DNA from: Phycisphaeraceae bacterium
GTDB lineage: Bacteria; Planctomycetota; Phycisphaerae; Phycisphaerales; Phycisphaeraceae
Reading direction: 5' to 3'
Assembly: GCA_003552605.1 (NCBI GenBank)
Contig: PUNN01000124.1
Coordinates: 1 to 7,899 of the forward strand
Length of the DNA stretch: 7,899 bases
Shown here: piece after piece, positions 7,701 to 7,899 of the stretch
Numbering within the stretch: position 1 is the first letter of the stretch
Layout of the letters: each line of letters begins with the position of its first letter
The notes under the pieces: generated by a model
Database searches by the model: none
The model's input: the letters and a program-made list of their open reading frames with translations, nothing else
What the model was told of the DNA's origin: nothing
Translations under genes and position numbers: made by a program

Positions 7701-7888
7701 GCCCGACGCAAGCCATCGTATTCGGTGATCTCAACGATCCGGACAGCCGCGTATCGCAGCTCATCCGCAGCGACCGCTCCTACCAGGTGCTCGCGGAGTT
7801 GAACACCAATACGCGCGCCCGCCATCTCGGCAAGGTGCGTAACACCGCCTACGACAAGTACACCGCCAGCCGCGGGGGGGAGGGCTGA
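4739..7888 (+). CDS. actB: Alternative complex III subunit ActB, molybdopterin-oxidoreductase-like/Fe-S fusion with Tat leader
   Basis: Large 1049-residue Fe-S subunit of the quinol-oxidising ACIII complex. An extended leader (GREYWRSLEHLAETPE, then SRRSFMKIMG at 46-55) is the Tat signal of this family. LSGC at 65-68 resembles a lipobox. Residues about 70-700 resemble molybdopterin oxidoreductases but have no N-terminal Fe-S cysteine set; known ActB proteins carry no molybdenum cofactor. Residues about 775-1030 are a ferredoxin-like domain with four clusters: C789/C792/C795/C799, C846/C849/C854/C858, C878/C884/C888, and C947/C950/C984/C988. T881 replaces a Cys in CIGTRYCSNNC, the mark of the family's [3Fe-4S] cluster. 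The GTG start lies inside actA and lacks a Shine-Dalgarno sequence, so translation is probably coupled to actA. The next in-frame ATG (4865-4867, residue 43) would remove the conserved leader region. An isolated CIVC (250-253) in the first domain is unexplained. Length is normal for the family. Confidence 0.94.
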   Translation: MSPLNENLKGREYWRSLEHLAETPEVQDRIAREFSGYDPDAAMNVSRRSFMKIMGASMALAGLTLSGCRRWPRRQIRPFASRPEGYVPGEPIHYATMMPVAGAATGLLVTAYDGRPIKIENNSLHPYPGGSSVFAQASVLELYDPDRSRRHLRRSRRNAAMQPQRPEAFERALREALEEHEADQGAGLAFLAEADDSPSVERLREKVFERFGDAAWYTWEPVGRENEIEGTERAFGEPLRPIYRLDEADCIVCFEADPLGLHATAPRNASEWARGRRAADEGRMNRLWSVEARFTLTGSTADHRLPVKPSRIPVLIEHLAAVLGVEEAQQQELDERETPFMEQLAADLGDESRRGRCLVMAGSEQDSDIHAMAWAINDHLDNPGHTVRFTHEPQAGDEQKRHNGAKGLKALTERMDAGEIKTLVMLGGNPAFDAPADLEFESKLAQVERSIHLSLDINETSLASTWHVPRAHALECWHDGRAWDGTLCVQQPLIEPLYGGRSVLQVLAMCAGITPDGYAIVRQTVSEMLDGPFERRWRRLLHRGSEPGSGRDFVEVSTPGWPGQGQEGTGRRSTEDEIEVVLTADYSMLDGRHANNGWLQELPDPLTKMVWDNALMIGQADAERMGLSNGQMVRLHGGHLGEDGFEVAVWIMAGLASGTAVLPLGYGRRASGNVGTEVGFDSYRLRTVDAMTHVTGLTLEPLDERYTLASTQDHHLLDDVGQWGMETRTGKPGGSGYIIREGTFEQYRDDPKLFHRNEKGDLSLQLFPPISDRIRHPHAWGMAIDMNSCTGCSACVIACQAENNVPIVGKDEVANSREMHWLRIDRYFKNTVDLASPDVVYQPMTCLHCENAPCEQVCPVAATVHDTEGLNVMIYNRCIGTRYCSNNCPYKVRRFNYHEYVAVDPRGRARPWIGMPDTQSREEIDQIKQMVYNPEVTVRMRGVMEKCTFCIQRIATAKSRAGVEHARGKRADEILEDGEVVTACQGACPTQAIVFGDLNDPDSRVSQLIRSDRSYQVLAELNTNTRARHLGKVRNTAYDKYTASRGGEG
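7879..7884 (+). promoter_or_regulatory. Strong ribosome binding site for the gene after actB
   Basis: GGAGGG at 7879-7884, inside the last codons of actB and at the end of a run of seven G (7874-7880), lies 7 nt before the ATG at 7892. This is optimal spacing and supports a new start there. Confidence 0.6.
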
Positions 7889-7891
7889 GCG

Positions 7892-7899
7892 ATGGCGAC
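7892..7899 (+). CDS. Start of the next operon gene, probably ActC (NrfD-like quinol-binding membrane subunit), truncated
   Basis: Only ATG GCG and two further bases are visible. The ATG follows the actB stop by 3 nt and has a GGAGGG ribosome binding site 7 nt upstream. In known ACIII operons actB is followed by actC, an NrfD/PsrC-type integral membrane protein that binds quinol; the identity here rests on gene order alone. Confidence 0.5.

Noticed and set aside
7874..7880. Run of seven G at the end of actB as a possible programmed frameshift to the next gene
   Set aside because: actB and the next ATG are already in the same frame and separated by a stop, so slippage there would not fuse them; the run is explained by Gly codons and the ribosome binding site.

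Overview
The window is a GC-rich, gene-dense bacterial segment with every supported gene on the + strand. Its strongest content is the start of an alternative complex III (ACIII, act) operon: actA (pentaheme membrane-anchored cytochrome c), actB (fused molybdopterin-oxidoreductase-like and iron-sulfur subunit with a Tat leader) and the first codons of what is probably actC. ACIII, the high GC content and the agarase-like glycosidase next door fit a marine or polysaccharide-degrading bacterium such as a planctomycete (Phycisphaerae-like). That assignment is inference from gene content; no rRNA or other marker gene is present.

Layout. Bases 1-729 hold the 3' end of a protein of unknown function, probably an alpha-helical toroid-type fold, cut by the left edge. 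A likely intrinsic terminator (about 755-780) follows it. Bases 886-2958 encode a GH50-like (beta-agarase family) glycoside hydrolase with a beta-sandwich N-terminal part, a TIM-barrel catalytic part with both expected glutamates, and no visible signal peptide. Bases 3115-3807 encode a 230-residue single-pass membrane-anchored protein of unknown function. A perfect TATAAT lies only 8 nt before its ATG, suggesting a leaderless transcript. A 245-bp intergenic stretch (3808-4052) carries three imperfect direct repeats at about 30-bp spacing and a possible sigma70-type promoter. The act genes then run tightly packed to the right edge: actA and actB overlap by 13 nt, and actB and the putative actC are 3 nt apart.

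Function. ActA, ActB and the downstream integral membrane subunits would form a quinol-oxidising respiratory complex that replaces cytochrome bc1. Electrons from the membrane quinol pool pass through the four Fe-S clusters of ActB and the hemes of ActA to a soluble or oxidase-bound acceptor. The glycosidase and the two unknown proteins have no evident mechanistic link to it.

The points most worth a second look are the probable ATT start codon of actA, the repeats upstream of it, the possible leaderless start of the 3115 gene, and the lipobox-like cysteine after the Tat motif of ActB. I saw no convincing sign of a wholly new system, CRISPR array, mobile element or RNA gene.
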